A stretch of 64,000 bases of DNA from Botryosphaeria dothidea (taxonomy: Eukaryota > Ascomycota > Dothideomycetes > Botryosphaeriales > Botryosphaeriaceae). The notes below the pieces were generated by a model. The model was not told where the DNA came from. It ran no database searches and worked only from the letters and a program-made list of their open reading frames with translations. This document shows, in pieces, positions 1 through 9,206 of the stretch (the first letter of the stretch is position 1; each line of letters starts with the position of its first letter). The translations under genes were made by a program, and so were the position numbers. The stretch spans positions 4,278,001 to 4,342,000 of the forward strand of contig WWBZ02000001.1 of NCBI GenBank assembly GCA_011503125.2, given 5' to 3'.

Positions 1-869
1 CGCATTCTTCGTCTTTCTCGCCGACGCCTTCCGCCATGCCTTGAACCGATCACCCGGCGTGAACTTGCTGACCTTATCCGCAACACCCGCCCTCTCTGCA
101 ACCCGACCAATCTCCCAGTTGGCCTCCCTATACATGTAACCCGGCCGGAGCGACAAGTTCCTCTCCGGGAGATTCTTCCTCTTCCGTGCAGGCACCTGCT
201 TCACATTGACGTTCTTCGCCGAGACCTTCGCTGTCAAATCGCCGCTCTCCTCCGCCGCGGCCTCGGCCCTCGGAACGGCCAGCATACCGAGCCGTCTCCG
301 CCGCGCGGCGTGCGGCGGGCTCGGCAGCGTCTGGGTGCGCTCGAAGACGACGCCGATGTAGCGGCGCTTGGGGTGCAGGGCGGGATTCTTGTAGTACTTG
401 ACGTAGCCGGAGGCCGTCGCGTGGATCGTGTGGTCGCGGCCCATGGCGCAGTTCTCGCCGGGGAACCATTTCGTGCCGCGTTGGCGGAAGATGATATTGC
501 CGGGGACGACGTATTGTTCTGAGAGCAGGAAAACGAATCAGCAACAGAAATGAGATGATTGCAAGGCTTGGTGTAGTTTGTGGTGTTGGAGTGGCATTGC
601 GACATGCAAGAGGTACGGGAATGCGTACCGCCAGTCTTCTTCGCTCCCAATCGCTTTCCGACACCGTTCTTGGGGCCGTTGGCACGTCCTTGGGCCTGAT
701 GCGTGGCATGACGGACGAAAGTCAGGTTCGGCGACGAGGACGAGGCGGCGAGCGAGGCGCGCAGGACATCGAGGACATTGAGGGATGCGGCGGGCGAGAT
801 CGAGGCGTGCGCCGCACGCGATGCAGCCAGAGCAGCCCGAATGGGCGCTTGGGCGCGTGGTAGGAGCAT
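1..869 (-). CDS. MRP7: Mitochondrial large-subunit ribosomal protein bL27m, 3' end outside window
   Basis: Structural protein of the mitochondrial 54S ribosomal subunit; bL27 reaches toward the peptidyl-transferase centre. Exon 1 is 869-629 and exon 2 runs from 518 off the window edge; the 110-nt intron (628-519) has donor GTACGC and acceptor CTCAG and joins in phase 1. Exon 1 gives a presequence rich in Ala, Ser and Arg and then the bL27 start, RHATHQAQGRANG, with GAKKTG at the splice. Exon 2 carries EQYVVPGNII, the GTKWFPGENCAMGRDHTI block and a basic fungal C-terminal extension. At least 253 codons are present, with no stop before base 1. The ATG at 869 is the only start that gives a targeting sequence. 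Confidence 0.9.
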
Positions 870-1963
870 TGGGCGGATGTGGTGTGGCGGAGGTTGAACG
901 TGTGTGGACCACCGAAAGTCCGCAGTTGGATTGTCTGAGCTCGGGAAACTTTGGATGCAGTCTTGGCGTTTCTCACAACATCACGTGACTTTCTCCAGCA
1001 CCCCCGACGGGGCTGTTCATCGCTCGGGTGGATGCTGCCGTGGGTACCTGATCTACGCATGCTGATGCTGACAGGGACAGATGAGCTTAATTTCGCTCAT
1101 ATCTTTCATCTTAACCAGATCACCCGCTTAAAGCCGGAAAAGTGCCATATCTATTTCAAGGCCCACAGTTCCATGCGGATGAATGGCCATCGGACATCAA
1201 AGGCGAACGCATAATCACTTCTTATTCAATAACATGCCGTATTAAGTCTTTCATTCATGGTAACGAGGCTCTGTGACAAATTCCCGATCATTGCGGAAAA
1301 GCACATCCTTTATGGCAAATACACAAGACGCCAAAACTCCATCGCTGTATCATGTCTGCCTATACATAACTGCAAATAGGCCAGCTGAGGGCAACGCAGC
1401 CTCAAGCTTTGAGTTTGGCCAGACCTGCCCGCAGTTCCGGATACCAAAATAATGTGAAGCAAAATAAATGCGGATCATAAATCCCTCAGTCATCATCATG
1501 CCTCGCGACCGTCTCAAAAGAGGTGTCATCATTGGCAGCATGACCATAATCGGCAACAGCGGAAACGGAAGAATTTCGGCTCAATCGCTTCCCCGCTGTA
1601 GCAGCATCGTGATCTGCGACCGGAGCAGGCATGGCCCAAAGAGGATGTCGAAACGCGAGTTGAGACGACCAGGCCTCCAGAACGGGTAAGCGAACGAGGA
1701 CACGGCGGAGCGCAAAGTCCGGGAGGAACAAGGAATGGATCAACAGGCACGGCTCTCCATTCGTGACGGGCCGGTTCGTCGTTGATGGGGAAAAATTAAG
1801 CATGGACAAGACGTCTCGTCTGTGCTTCGAAAGCGTAGGATGACGTTGAGCTAGGCCCTTGGAGCGGCCAGACGGGGCTTAGCGTCAGAAAACAGCAGGC
1901 TGGCGGAACCGACAACCAGGACGTGGCGAGTCGCTAAGTTTGCTTGCTTTTTTGTTGATGCTT
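870..1963. other. Intergenic stretch with one doubtful open frame
   Basis: This holds the bL27m promoter and about 1 kb without a recognised gene. On the minus strand an ATG at 1803 opens 105 codons ending at 1486, with a Ser/Asp-rich tail that looks protein-like. There is no family match and the frame could be chance. On the plus strand 1468-1689 is also open. No repeats or RNA genes were seen. Confidence 0.4.
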
Positions 1964-2206
1964 CTAGGATCCGGTCTTCTTCCGAAGTAGAGCCATCTTC
2001 AGTTGCAGATATGCCAGTATGGCGGGGTCGGATACGGATGGTTGCTGGCGTTGGGTGTGGGCCTGGATGGAGCGGCCAGGAACAGACATGTTCCAAGATT
2101 CAATGGAGGAAGCGTGTCTGGGCTCCAGATAAGGGTGGGATGAAGAGGACTCGGGCGGTGAGGTTGCTCGAGGCAGAGCGTGGATAGGTGCAGATGGAGT
2201 AGGCAT
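1964..2206 (-). CDS. Candidate small orphan protein, 80 aa
   Basis: A single-exon frame from ATG at 2206 to TAG. The start has a good fungal context (A at -3, CGAAAATG) and is preceded on its own strand by a CT-rich leader and a TATA-like ATTATACATA about 90 bp upstream. Codons end mostly in C or G, as in the conserved genes here. The protein is Ser/Pro-rich in its first half and ends in a helical basic segment (AYLQLKMALLRKKTGS). No family is recognised. It would be divergent from the candidate gene at 3292-3723. Alternative: part of a longer spliced gene, since a second frame overlapping its 3' half (1851-2096) is also open. Confidence 0.4.
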   Translation of the reverse strand: MPTPSAPIHALPRATSPPESSSSHPYLEPRHASSIESWNMSVPGRSIQAHTQRQQPSVSDPAILAYLQLKMALLRKKTGS

Positions 2207-3291
2207 TTTCGGTGGCGAGCGTGAAGAAAAGAGACGTGGTTGTCGGACGCAGATTTCAAAAGAGCACTTATGTATCCGGAAGGTGACGAGGACCGTATGT
2301 ATAATGCCGCGTCAGATGGGGCAGCGCGGGAATCGGAAGGGCTTAAGAGCCAGCGGACTAAGAAGCAAGGTAGGTGGGGGCGGAGCATGTATTGCAATTC
2401 CGGAAGTCAAGAGCATGCTTGGGATATAGTAGCGCAGAGATTAAGTGGGCGGAGGACGTGGGTATGGAAGCAAGGGCCAATGGAGAGGGCTCATGCTGGG
2501 CAGGCAGGAGCGGAGTGACAAATAGACAGCACGGACAGAGTGAAACGAATCGCGGCGGAAAACAGTCGGTCAGGCGTTGCTGGAGATGATCCGAGGGCGA
2601 GCTAGGGTTGAGGGTCGTGTGGTGGTGATTTGGAATACTAAACAAGAGCCAAGGCAAGCGAGAGGCGCCGCCGCGGACCCTTGGAAACTCGGGCCACCCG
2701 CCGCTGAGCCAACCATTGCACCCCGCGCTCGCCCACTGCTCCTCTGTTGCTCCAACACCAGTACCAGAGCTGCATCAATCCGCGAGAAGGCCCGACGCCA
2801 AAGCGCTGCTGCATCGACAGATCGATCCTCCAACACCACCACTCAGTAGCGCTGACAGCAAGGTGCATTGCGCTGCATTGCTACCTGCCGTATACATAGC
2901 TTGCCCTACTGCACGTCTTCCTTCGACTGTTGTTGGCACCGGGCGCGCGCGCTAGACTACTGCGCCTACATCACAAGCCTCTCCCGCCCTTCGACGTTGG
3001 GCAGGCGGCTTCGAATGCAAATTCCCTCACAAGCCCGCAAATCCGATCTGTGTTTCCGGATGATTGCCACCAGTCCAACCGGCGCCTCCGAGTTGCGAAC
3101 GTGAAGCAGTGAGCACAAGGCGAAACCGTGGCTTTTCATAAGCTCGTGTCCCGTACCTTAGATCTACCCAAACGGCAACTGCTGCCGTGGCGGCACCGTC
3201 TGTATCCTGCAGTAGCCTAAACGCCTCGACAGTCTTTTTGTCATCCATCTCGTACGTTTTCCCACAACTCACCCGGGACTCACAACGCCGC
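2207..3291. promoter_or_regulatory. Probable divergent promoter region
   Basis: The left half is CT-rich when read on the minus strand and the right half (about 2690-3060) is CT/AC-rich on the plus strand. That is the pattern expected of two divergent 5' leaders. No open frame here has convincing coding bias. A long GC stretch lies near 2940. This is inference only. Confidence 0.3.
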
Positions 3292-3723
3292 ATGCCATTT
3301 GCCTGCGCCACATGGGACGAAGACGCCATCACCATCACCACACAGCTTCCGCGAGGACCTAGCGCTATCGCCGTCACCGAAACCACGGCGCCAGCCAGCC
3401 ACGACGGCGCCCACGCGATAGACATGTAAAACCATGCAGCGAAACAACCGACAGCCATCTTCAAGTAACCAGCGCCGCTGATTACTCTTCAAAACACTCT
3501 ATTCCCACATATCCCTCACTCATGAGCAAGAACTTCCAAATCCTCAAACATTTCCCCCACCTTTCCTGTGCCCGAGAATTGAAACACAGTTTCGAGGCGT
3601 CTAACTCTGCTAAACTTACCAGCCGTCGATCTCGACGCCTGCGACATGGAGCATCTCTGGCACCCTAATGAAAATCCGGCGGGGAACCTTAGACTGGGCC
3701 CAAATCGACCAGCTGAAGCATGA
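3292..3723 (+). CDS. Candidate three-exon small protein, unrecognised
   Basis: A phase-consistent model: exon 1 3292-3425 (ATG CCA TTT), intron 3426-3472 (GTAAAA...CCAG), exon 2 3473-3567, intron 3568-3622 (GTGCCC, branch CTAAAC, CAG), exon 3 3623-3723 ending in TGA; 109 aa. A donor at 3589 instead of 3568 also keeps the frame and gives 116 aa. Exon 1 has strong C-ending codon bias (GAC, GCC, ATC, ACC runs), which is the main reason for believing it. No domain is recognised. The opposite strand is also open over 3027-3457, with a hydrophobic start, so the strand is not certain. Confidence 0.35.
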
Positions 3724-4682
3724 GGCATACTCGCTCAAAGCCGAAGCCCTAGATGCAAGGCCCCAACATTGTCGGCTAAAGGATATAGCGAAAAGAAGAA
3801 AAGGGTGATAACGTCCCTTCTCTCAGTTCCGCGTCGAACCTTAATCTGTTCCCAGCGGTTCGGAATTCGAAGGCTTGTGCTTCCCGCTGTCCGTGCGACC
3901 ACGCAGTGCCGTCCGTCTGGCAATGACAGTTCCCGTCCACAACCCTGTAGAAAAAGAACAAAAAAAAAGACCCTGTCGCCGATAGCCCGACTTGTCCGAT
4001 GAGGCCGACCGAGTCTCGCACGACCACAGTACTGTCATGATCGAGGGAGATACGTACCTCTCGGTCGCACTCGCGCGTGTGCGTGCTGCCAACCAGACGT
4101 TACTCAATACTAAGAAGAAAACCACGTGCAAGAACGCGCGCGTTAGTCATGAATGCAGTTGTGACCTCTGCGCTACGTGCACTGACATGACAGCAACGGC
4201 GTACGGCCACGGAAATAGCAACAACGAAGGATGATTGATACTTTCTAACTATGTATGGACTAATTCTATACCGACGATATGTCTTCTACCATATATTGTC
4301 AACCGTCAAATCACGCTCTGTCATGCTCCGCGTTACAAAAGCTCGCGACCGACCCAGCGGTCTCCCCAAAAATCAGTCCAAAAGTTTAAAAGAGTGAACG
4401 CATGTCGTCGGCGGCGTCGTCGAAAGTAGCATCGAGGCTGAAATTTTCCAGCCTAGAGACTCGTGCGCGTGCGTGATCGTCTTTTCCAGGTCGTACAAAA
4501 AGGGAAGGAGGAAAAAGGCAAACAGAAAAAAAACTTCAGAAAGCAAGGACGGAGGGAAGACCATCCCATCCTCACGCCACCACACCGTTGACGCTTTACC
4601 CCCAATGACAGATATCAACGACAAAGCATCAACACAAACAAACCAGAAAAAAAGACCGATGTAACACACGACGACACCACGA
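3724..4682. other. Intergenic, no gene seen
   Basis: About 960 bp downstream of the candidate small gene and downstream of the minus-strand gene at 4683. A-rich runs near 3960 and 4530 fit 3' untranslated sequence. A short open frame at 3776-4027 (-) shows no coding bias. No further feature was seen. Confidence 0.4.
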
Positions 4683-6287
4683 TCACGAGTCGAACACCGG
4701 CCCGTACGCAGGCACGCCGCGGCTCTCCATCTCATACACCACCATATCCACGACCTTCTTATTCGAGATGATGCTGATGGCCTCGGCGCCGCTCTCCTTG
4801 TACACGCTGTACGCCAGCGCCGGCAGGTCCGGCCGGCCCGTCTCGTCGGTGTCGATGATGCGCGCGTGGGGGTCCGCGTTGCGCACCGCCGCGATGACGG
4901 CATCCCCGTAGGTGCGGCGCGGGTTGCGCGTGCTCCAGATGATGCGCACGTCGTGGCGCGGCTTGCCGACGAAGAAGCCGAGGCAGGGGCCGATGCCGCT
5001 ACCCGTCGCGATCATGACGACGGGCGAGAAGAGCTTGGTGATGGCGGCCATGCCCTGGTTGGGCCCGCTGCGCACGTACAGCGAGCGCGGCGGGTGCGCG
5101 ATCATGCGCTTCGTCCAGTCGCCCGCCGCCGACACGACGACCGAGAAGCCTTCTTTCCCGTCCGTCCGCGGGATCGTCGCGAACGCGTGGTTCTCGACCA
5201 TCGGCCGGTCCGAGATGCGGATCGCGCTGCACAGCGCCGGCCGGAAGCGCGAGAAGTGCAGCCGGATGGCGTGCGTGGAGAGCGGCTCGGCCTCGACGGC
5301 GCGGCGGCGCAGGCGCGCCCACGGGTAGATGACGAGCAGCGTGGCGGCCAGCAGAAACCAGAAGGCGGGCGACGTGATGAGGATGATGCCGGGCTGCGTC
5401 TGCAGCTTGCGGCCGCCGAGGATGGCGGAGGTGATGAGCTGCGCCCAGAAGAGCGCGAGGACGGTCCAGCCGGCGAAGCGGTGCGTGCCCTCGAAGTAGT
5501 CGTGGTACTTCTGGCGCAGGCTGGGCAGCGCGAGGATCACGATGGTGACGAGGAGGGAGAGCAGGATGGCCGAGAGGATCACGAAGACCGGCGAGGGTTG
5601 GCGGCCGCTGACGTACTCTCGGATGACTACCCCGGTGTAGACGGCGTACCAGACCGCCGAGGCCGTTGAGCACCCGCTGTGGAAACCGCCATAGCTGTAG
5701 ATCATGGCGCACGAGCGGCGGAACCACAACGGCATCCAGTGGGGAACGGCGAGGGCTGCGGAGAAGAGCACGTTTATCACGTGCTCGTTCCTCACGGCGA
5801 TGGACACCATCACGTTGACTGCCACGGCGTCGGCTACCGAGTCGGAAGCATACTTGCCGGATTCGTAGACATCGTCGCCAAAGTTGCCGAAGGAGAAGCC
5901 GACGAGACCCCAGAGGAGGTTGAGCAGAAAGACGACGGTGTAGATCTTGCGGTAGACGGAGAAGAACTGCCATCGGAACGCTCGATAGAGGGGATGACCT
6001 TTCTGCGGCGGAAGCTCGAGGAGTTTGGAGGGATCGTAGGCCTTTTCCAAAGAGCTATTTGAGGAATTTGTCGAATCTCGAGGGCTGGTCTTCTCTTTGC
6101 TGGCCTCCTTCTCGAAAGAAGATACGCTGCCGTTGTCACCGGAGACACCGAACTCTTTCGGCTCATGCTCGGAGTCAGGGATGAGGTCCGAGTTCGCAGC
6201 TACAACTGCCTTGGCAACTTCCGCCCCAGGTAGTTCCGGCGACGTCGAGTCAGTGGCCTCCCCGGCCTTGGTCTCCACGGGATTCAT
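4683..6287 (-). CDS. TmpL-type membrane flavoreductase-like protein, stand-alone, 534 aa
   Basis: Integral membrane protein with a ferredoxin-reductase-like cytosolic end. The first 130 residues are acidic and low-complexity. Six hydrophobic spans follow, including TVVFLLNLLWGLVGFSF, VFVILSAILLSLLVTIVIL and FAGWTVLALFWAQLITSAIL. After these come an FAD-domain-like segment and a nucleotide-binding motif, MIATGSGIGPCLGFF (about residue 420). It resembles the C-terminal half of fungal TmpL/NPS-like proteins, where an AMP-binding domain precedes such a unit; no AMP-binding domain is encoded upstream here. I start at the ATG at 6287. The frame is open to 6350 but only with a non-ATG codon, and a likely 5'-UTR intron (donor near 6384, CTAAC branch, CAG acceptor near 6300) explains that. 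The substrate is unknown. Confidence 0.75.
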   Translation of the reverse strand: MNPVETKAGEATDSTSPELPGAEVAKAVVAANSDLIPDSEHEPKEFGVSGDNGSVSSFEKEASKEKTSPRDSTNSSNSSLEKAYDPSKLLELPPQKGHPLYRAFRWQFFSVYRKIYTVVFLLNLLWGLVGFSFGNFGDDVYESGKYASDSVADAVAVNVMVSIAVRNEHVINVLFSAALAVPHWMPLWFRRSCAMIYSYGGFHSGCSTASAVWYAVYTGVVIREYVSGRQPSPVFVILSAILLSLLVTIVILALPSLRQKYHDYFEGTHRFAGWTVLALFWAQLITSAILGGRKLQTQPGIILITSPAFWFLLAATLLVIYPWARLRRRAVEAEPLSTHAIRLHFSRFRPALCSAIRISDRPMVENHAFATIPRTDGKEGFSVVVSAAGDWTKRMIAHPPRSLYVRSGPNQGMAAITKLFSPVVMIATGSGIGPCLGFFVGKPRHDVRIIWSTRNPRRTYGDAVIAAVRNADPHARIIDTDETGRPDLPALAYSVYKESGAEAISIISNKKVVDMVVYEMESRGVPAYGPVFDS

Positions 6288-7084
6288 GGGACACTGTGCT
6301 GCTGACTGGTTAGATTCTTCTGCCTTGAAGAAGATATGCGTCAATATCAATTCTCGAATGGGATTTGGAAAGGACGAGCTTACGGATGTCTAATTAAGAG
6401 CAAATCCGTTTCCCGCGCTGTTGCGGATTAAAAAGACCTAGCAGAGGGGCACGATAAGCCTGAAAATTGAATAACTTTTGTTAAAGATGGTCGTCTTGAT
6501 TCAAAGACAAGCAAGAGTCAATCTTGAGACGTTTGCCGACAAAGAGGCAAGGGATTGGGAATGAATTGGTCAAAGAACCTGGCGCACAAACCGTGATTCT
6601 GGAGATGGAGAGCCCATGGAGACACGTAGGCATACAACTTTATAGTATTAGATTAGGGACTGAGACGCCGAGCTATCGAATGACGCTAGTTCGCTGTGTG
6701 GCAAGTGGCTGGTGATAAGCGTGCACAAGGTGGAACGTCCAGCGGGGTACCAGGAAAAGAGGCGCGTTGTAAAGGCGCCATGCGTGGTAACGATGGGCGA
6801 AAGCCGAAAATAGAATAGAGGTGGAGGAAAGAAGTGATGAAATGGCGGAAAGTCTTCCTGATCTGGTAGATCCGGATCAGCGAGTATGCTTAATCACGCA
6901 TCGGCGCTCAAGGATGCAAAAGGGAATAGATTGGAAAGTAGTTAACGATTGTCTCAAGTTTCTGGGAGAGGGTAGTTGTTTACTGCTTGCCGTCCTTCCG
7001 CTTTCCGGATTCCTTGGCGTGCATAGGCCCGCGATACTGCGCACTTCTACATTCCAAGAACCCAAGTTTGCCCAGCGATCTACC
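6288..7084. other. Intergenic, no gene seen
   Basis: Holds the promoter and probable 5'-UTR intron of the minus-strand gene ending at 6287. Open frames at 6821-7273 (+) and 6877-7248 (-) begin with non-ATG codons and show no coding bias. Nothing else was recognised. Confidence 0.4.
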
Positions 7085-7471
7085 TTAGCTGTCCAACTCC
7101 TCGGGAAGGTCTCGACTGTCGAGAGCCTTGGATGCGGTAGCGTCAGTGTCAATTGCTTGGAACATAGGGCACTCTCCAGCGCGGTCTGCTGCGCTCGGAT
7201 ATATCGGATTTCGGACATTATGGTGCTGCAGGTGTCGGGTATCCACACAGAACCACGCGTCCGCGAATGGTGATGAGTACAATGAGCAAGAGAGGTCTCG
7301 GCTGGGGCACATGCGAGTCGTCAATCCGTAGACGCCTTCACATGTGAGTAGGACGGAGATAGCAGCCGTTCGATTCAATCCAGTATCTTCTGTGAACTCG
7401 GACTTGTCGGAGGTGATATGGTGTACGGCATGAGAATTGGCGAAGGAGATGAAGCCAGCCAGCTGAGACAT
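7085..7471 (-). CDS. Orphan open frame, 128 aa, coding-like
   Basis: ATG at 7471 to TAA at 7085. Codon use resembles the real genes of the window (TTC, ATC, GCC and GAC prevail), which sets it apart from most open frames in this gene-poor stretch. The protein starts MSQLAGFISFANSHAVHHI, has five cysteines, and ends in an acidic tail (SRDLPEELDS). There is no signal peptide or membrane span, and no family is recognised. An overlapping frame from an ATG about 50 bp upstream (MSGNDAKQESTALSR...) is an alternative N-terminus if an unseen intron exists. Confidence 0.35.
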   Translation of the reverse strand: MSQLAGFISFANSHAVHHITSDKSEFTEDTGLNRTAAISVLLTCEGVYGLTTRMCPSRDLSCSLYSSPFADAWFCVDTRHLQHHNVRNPIYPSAADRAGECPMFQAIDTDATASKALDSRDLPEELDS

Positions 7472-8684
7472 CTCGATCTACGACTGAGAGCAGTGGACTC
7501 CTGCTTGGCGTCATTGCCACTCATATTTCGCTATCTTCGCTGTGTGTTGAATCTCTGCTGAGATTAGTTGGCAGTGCAGTATCCTAGCTCTTTGCTTGCT
7601 CGTCTGTTAACAGTTCTTCCAAAACTGGATTAGCGAGCTCTTCGCACGTCACCGCGGTTGATCATATCCGTGCTGAGCGTGGACTGGAACCCGCTTAATG
7701 ATAGGCCGGAGACAAGGAAGACATTGTGGGCTGCATATCTAAGAACACGGAGGTGTCCCCTGTATGTGCCAAGTCAACGTAGAAGCAGACAAGGACTTCT
7801 TGACGAGAAGTGGATTGGTTGAGATCCTACCAGGGTAAGTCGAAGATCGGTCATTATCTGATGGCAGAAACAGCTGCGTGAATTCAGGGCCCACAACGTC
7901 AGGCCCGGGACGAGGTTTTCATGGGCGACTTCGGAAGCTGAGCTGCGGCGGGCAGACCTTCGTCCTGAACCAGGACGTCCGCATTGTGCTGTATTGCGAG
8001 TCAGGCTATTCACACAGTCAGCAGACCAGCAAGATTATTTTGTAGCTTCATATACGTCTGAGAGGCAATTGGAGAAATGCTGCATTGCGGAGGCGGTTGT
8101 ATGGAGAAGGTGGAGGAGTCGAAGTCTGATTTAGCGAGGGATGGCGTTGGCGCCACACCCAAAGCTGACCAATGCTGCGCATCCGGACCGTTTCCGACCC
8201 TCCATCACAACTCCACCATATCCGATCTCGGCACGAGGAATGCTGGATACTCAGGCAAATGCACCTTGCCGCCCTTCGCCTGTCTGTTGCAAAACTTGCA
8301 CCCCCGCTTCGGTCCTTCCTAACAGCTACTTGCACCAGCCGTTTGTCTCTCTTCTTCCAATACTCTGTTTCCATTGTCTAATGGCTTTGCCAAACGGGCG
8401 GCCACCGGCCTTGAGGCACACCCCTCACCGGATTTTGCGGGAAGTACGATTTCAGTGCCGCATTCAGCCATGGACAGCGCAGCACGATTCATTCACATTC
8501 GCTGAGAACAGCTTCCAGGACTTTCTGGACAACTCCAGAAGCAAATGATCTTGGGAACGCCAGCCTGGCGAGAAGCATACCAAGGGCAGGATCAAGTCAG
8601 TAGCTAGCGAGCGTCCCAGACGATCAACAATGTGTTAATCGCCCGGTCGCTCATTGCATAATGCACTTACAGAGTGTTTGTGGG
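7472..8684. other. Gene-poor stretch with doubtful frames
   Basis: Two weak candidates. (1) Plus strand, ATG 7764, exon to 7834, strong donor GTAAGT, acceptor AACAG at 7873, exon 7874-8045: 80 aa in phase with four cysteines. The 39-nt intron would be unusually short. (2) Plus strand 8141-8548, ATG to TGA, 135 aa, with a CT-rich stretch just upstream of an internal ATG near 8380. Neither matches a family. The rest shows nothing. Confidence 0.3.
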
Positions 8685-9206
8685 TCACAGCCCACACAAC
8701 AGCGCAAACTGACAGAAGAAAAACCAGGGAATGACTGCACTCGCTATCGAGTCCTTGCTAGACCGGTGTTGCAGGAGGAGCAATTTGCTATGCATTAGCT
8801 TGCACCTGTAGACCCACTTTTGCAGGGTCTGGAGACCTGGTGGCTAGGCTTTCACAGGCATTTCTCGTGCGGCACTTACTGGAGGCTCGTTCTGGTAGCT
8901 CGCATAATTCGTTAAGAATAGCGGTCTTTGATACGTGACCGATACCGCGCATGCTGTGCTCACATTGTCAGGCTGGAAACCTGGGAATGTTATCACTCGA
9001 ATCCGGGCGTCATCTGGCTCCTGCTGTACGATCGGAACGCCGTCCATGATCCATGCGTATGATGCAATGCACTGCCAAGTGCCTGGTTCAACCCCCCCTG
9101 TCGCTAGTCTTCCACGCAGTGTCTCGCAGGACTGCTCTGGACGATGGAATCTTGAATATGTCAACTTCTTTCCGCATACAACAATTGCAAATGTCGACAA
9201 CCCAGA
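8685..9206 (-). CDS. Candidate exons of an unrecognised protein, N-terminus missing
   Basis: Exon 9206-8880 is open (109 codons) from an acceptor-like CTGTAG. It ends at a strong donor, CCTCCA|GTAAGT. A 51-nt intron to CTCCAG leads in phase into exon 8828-8685, which ends in TGA. The first exon has four spaced cysteines; the second ends in a hydrophobic tail (AVIPWFFFCQFALLCGL). No start exon was found. The plus strand is open over the same place (9053-9688, ATG, 211 codons), so only one of the two can be real, or neither. No family is recognised. Confidence 0.25.

Noticed and set aside
4866..5973. Long open frames on both strands inside the TmpL-like gene
   Set aside because: Shadow frames caused by high GC; the Arg/Asp-rich translations have no domain, while the minus frame used has six spans and a nucleotide site.
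9080..9100. tRNA T-loop-like GGTTCAACCCC
   Set aside because: No matching D-arm, anticodon arm or acceptor stem could be folded around it.
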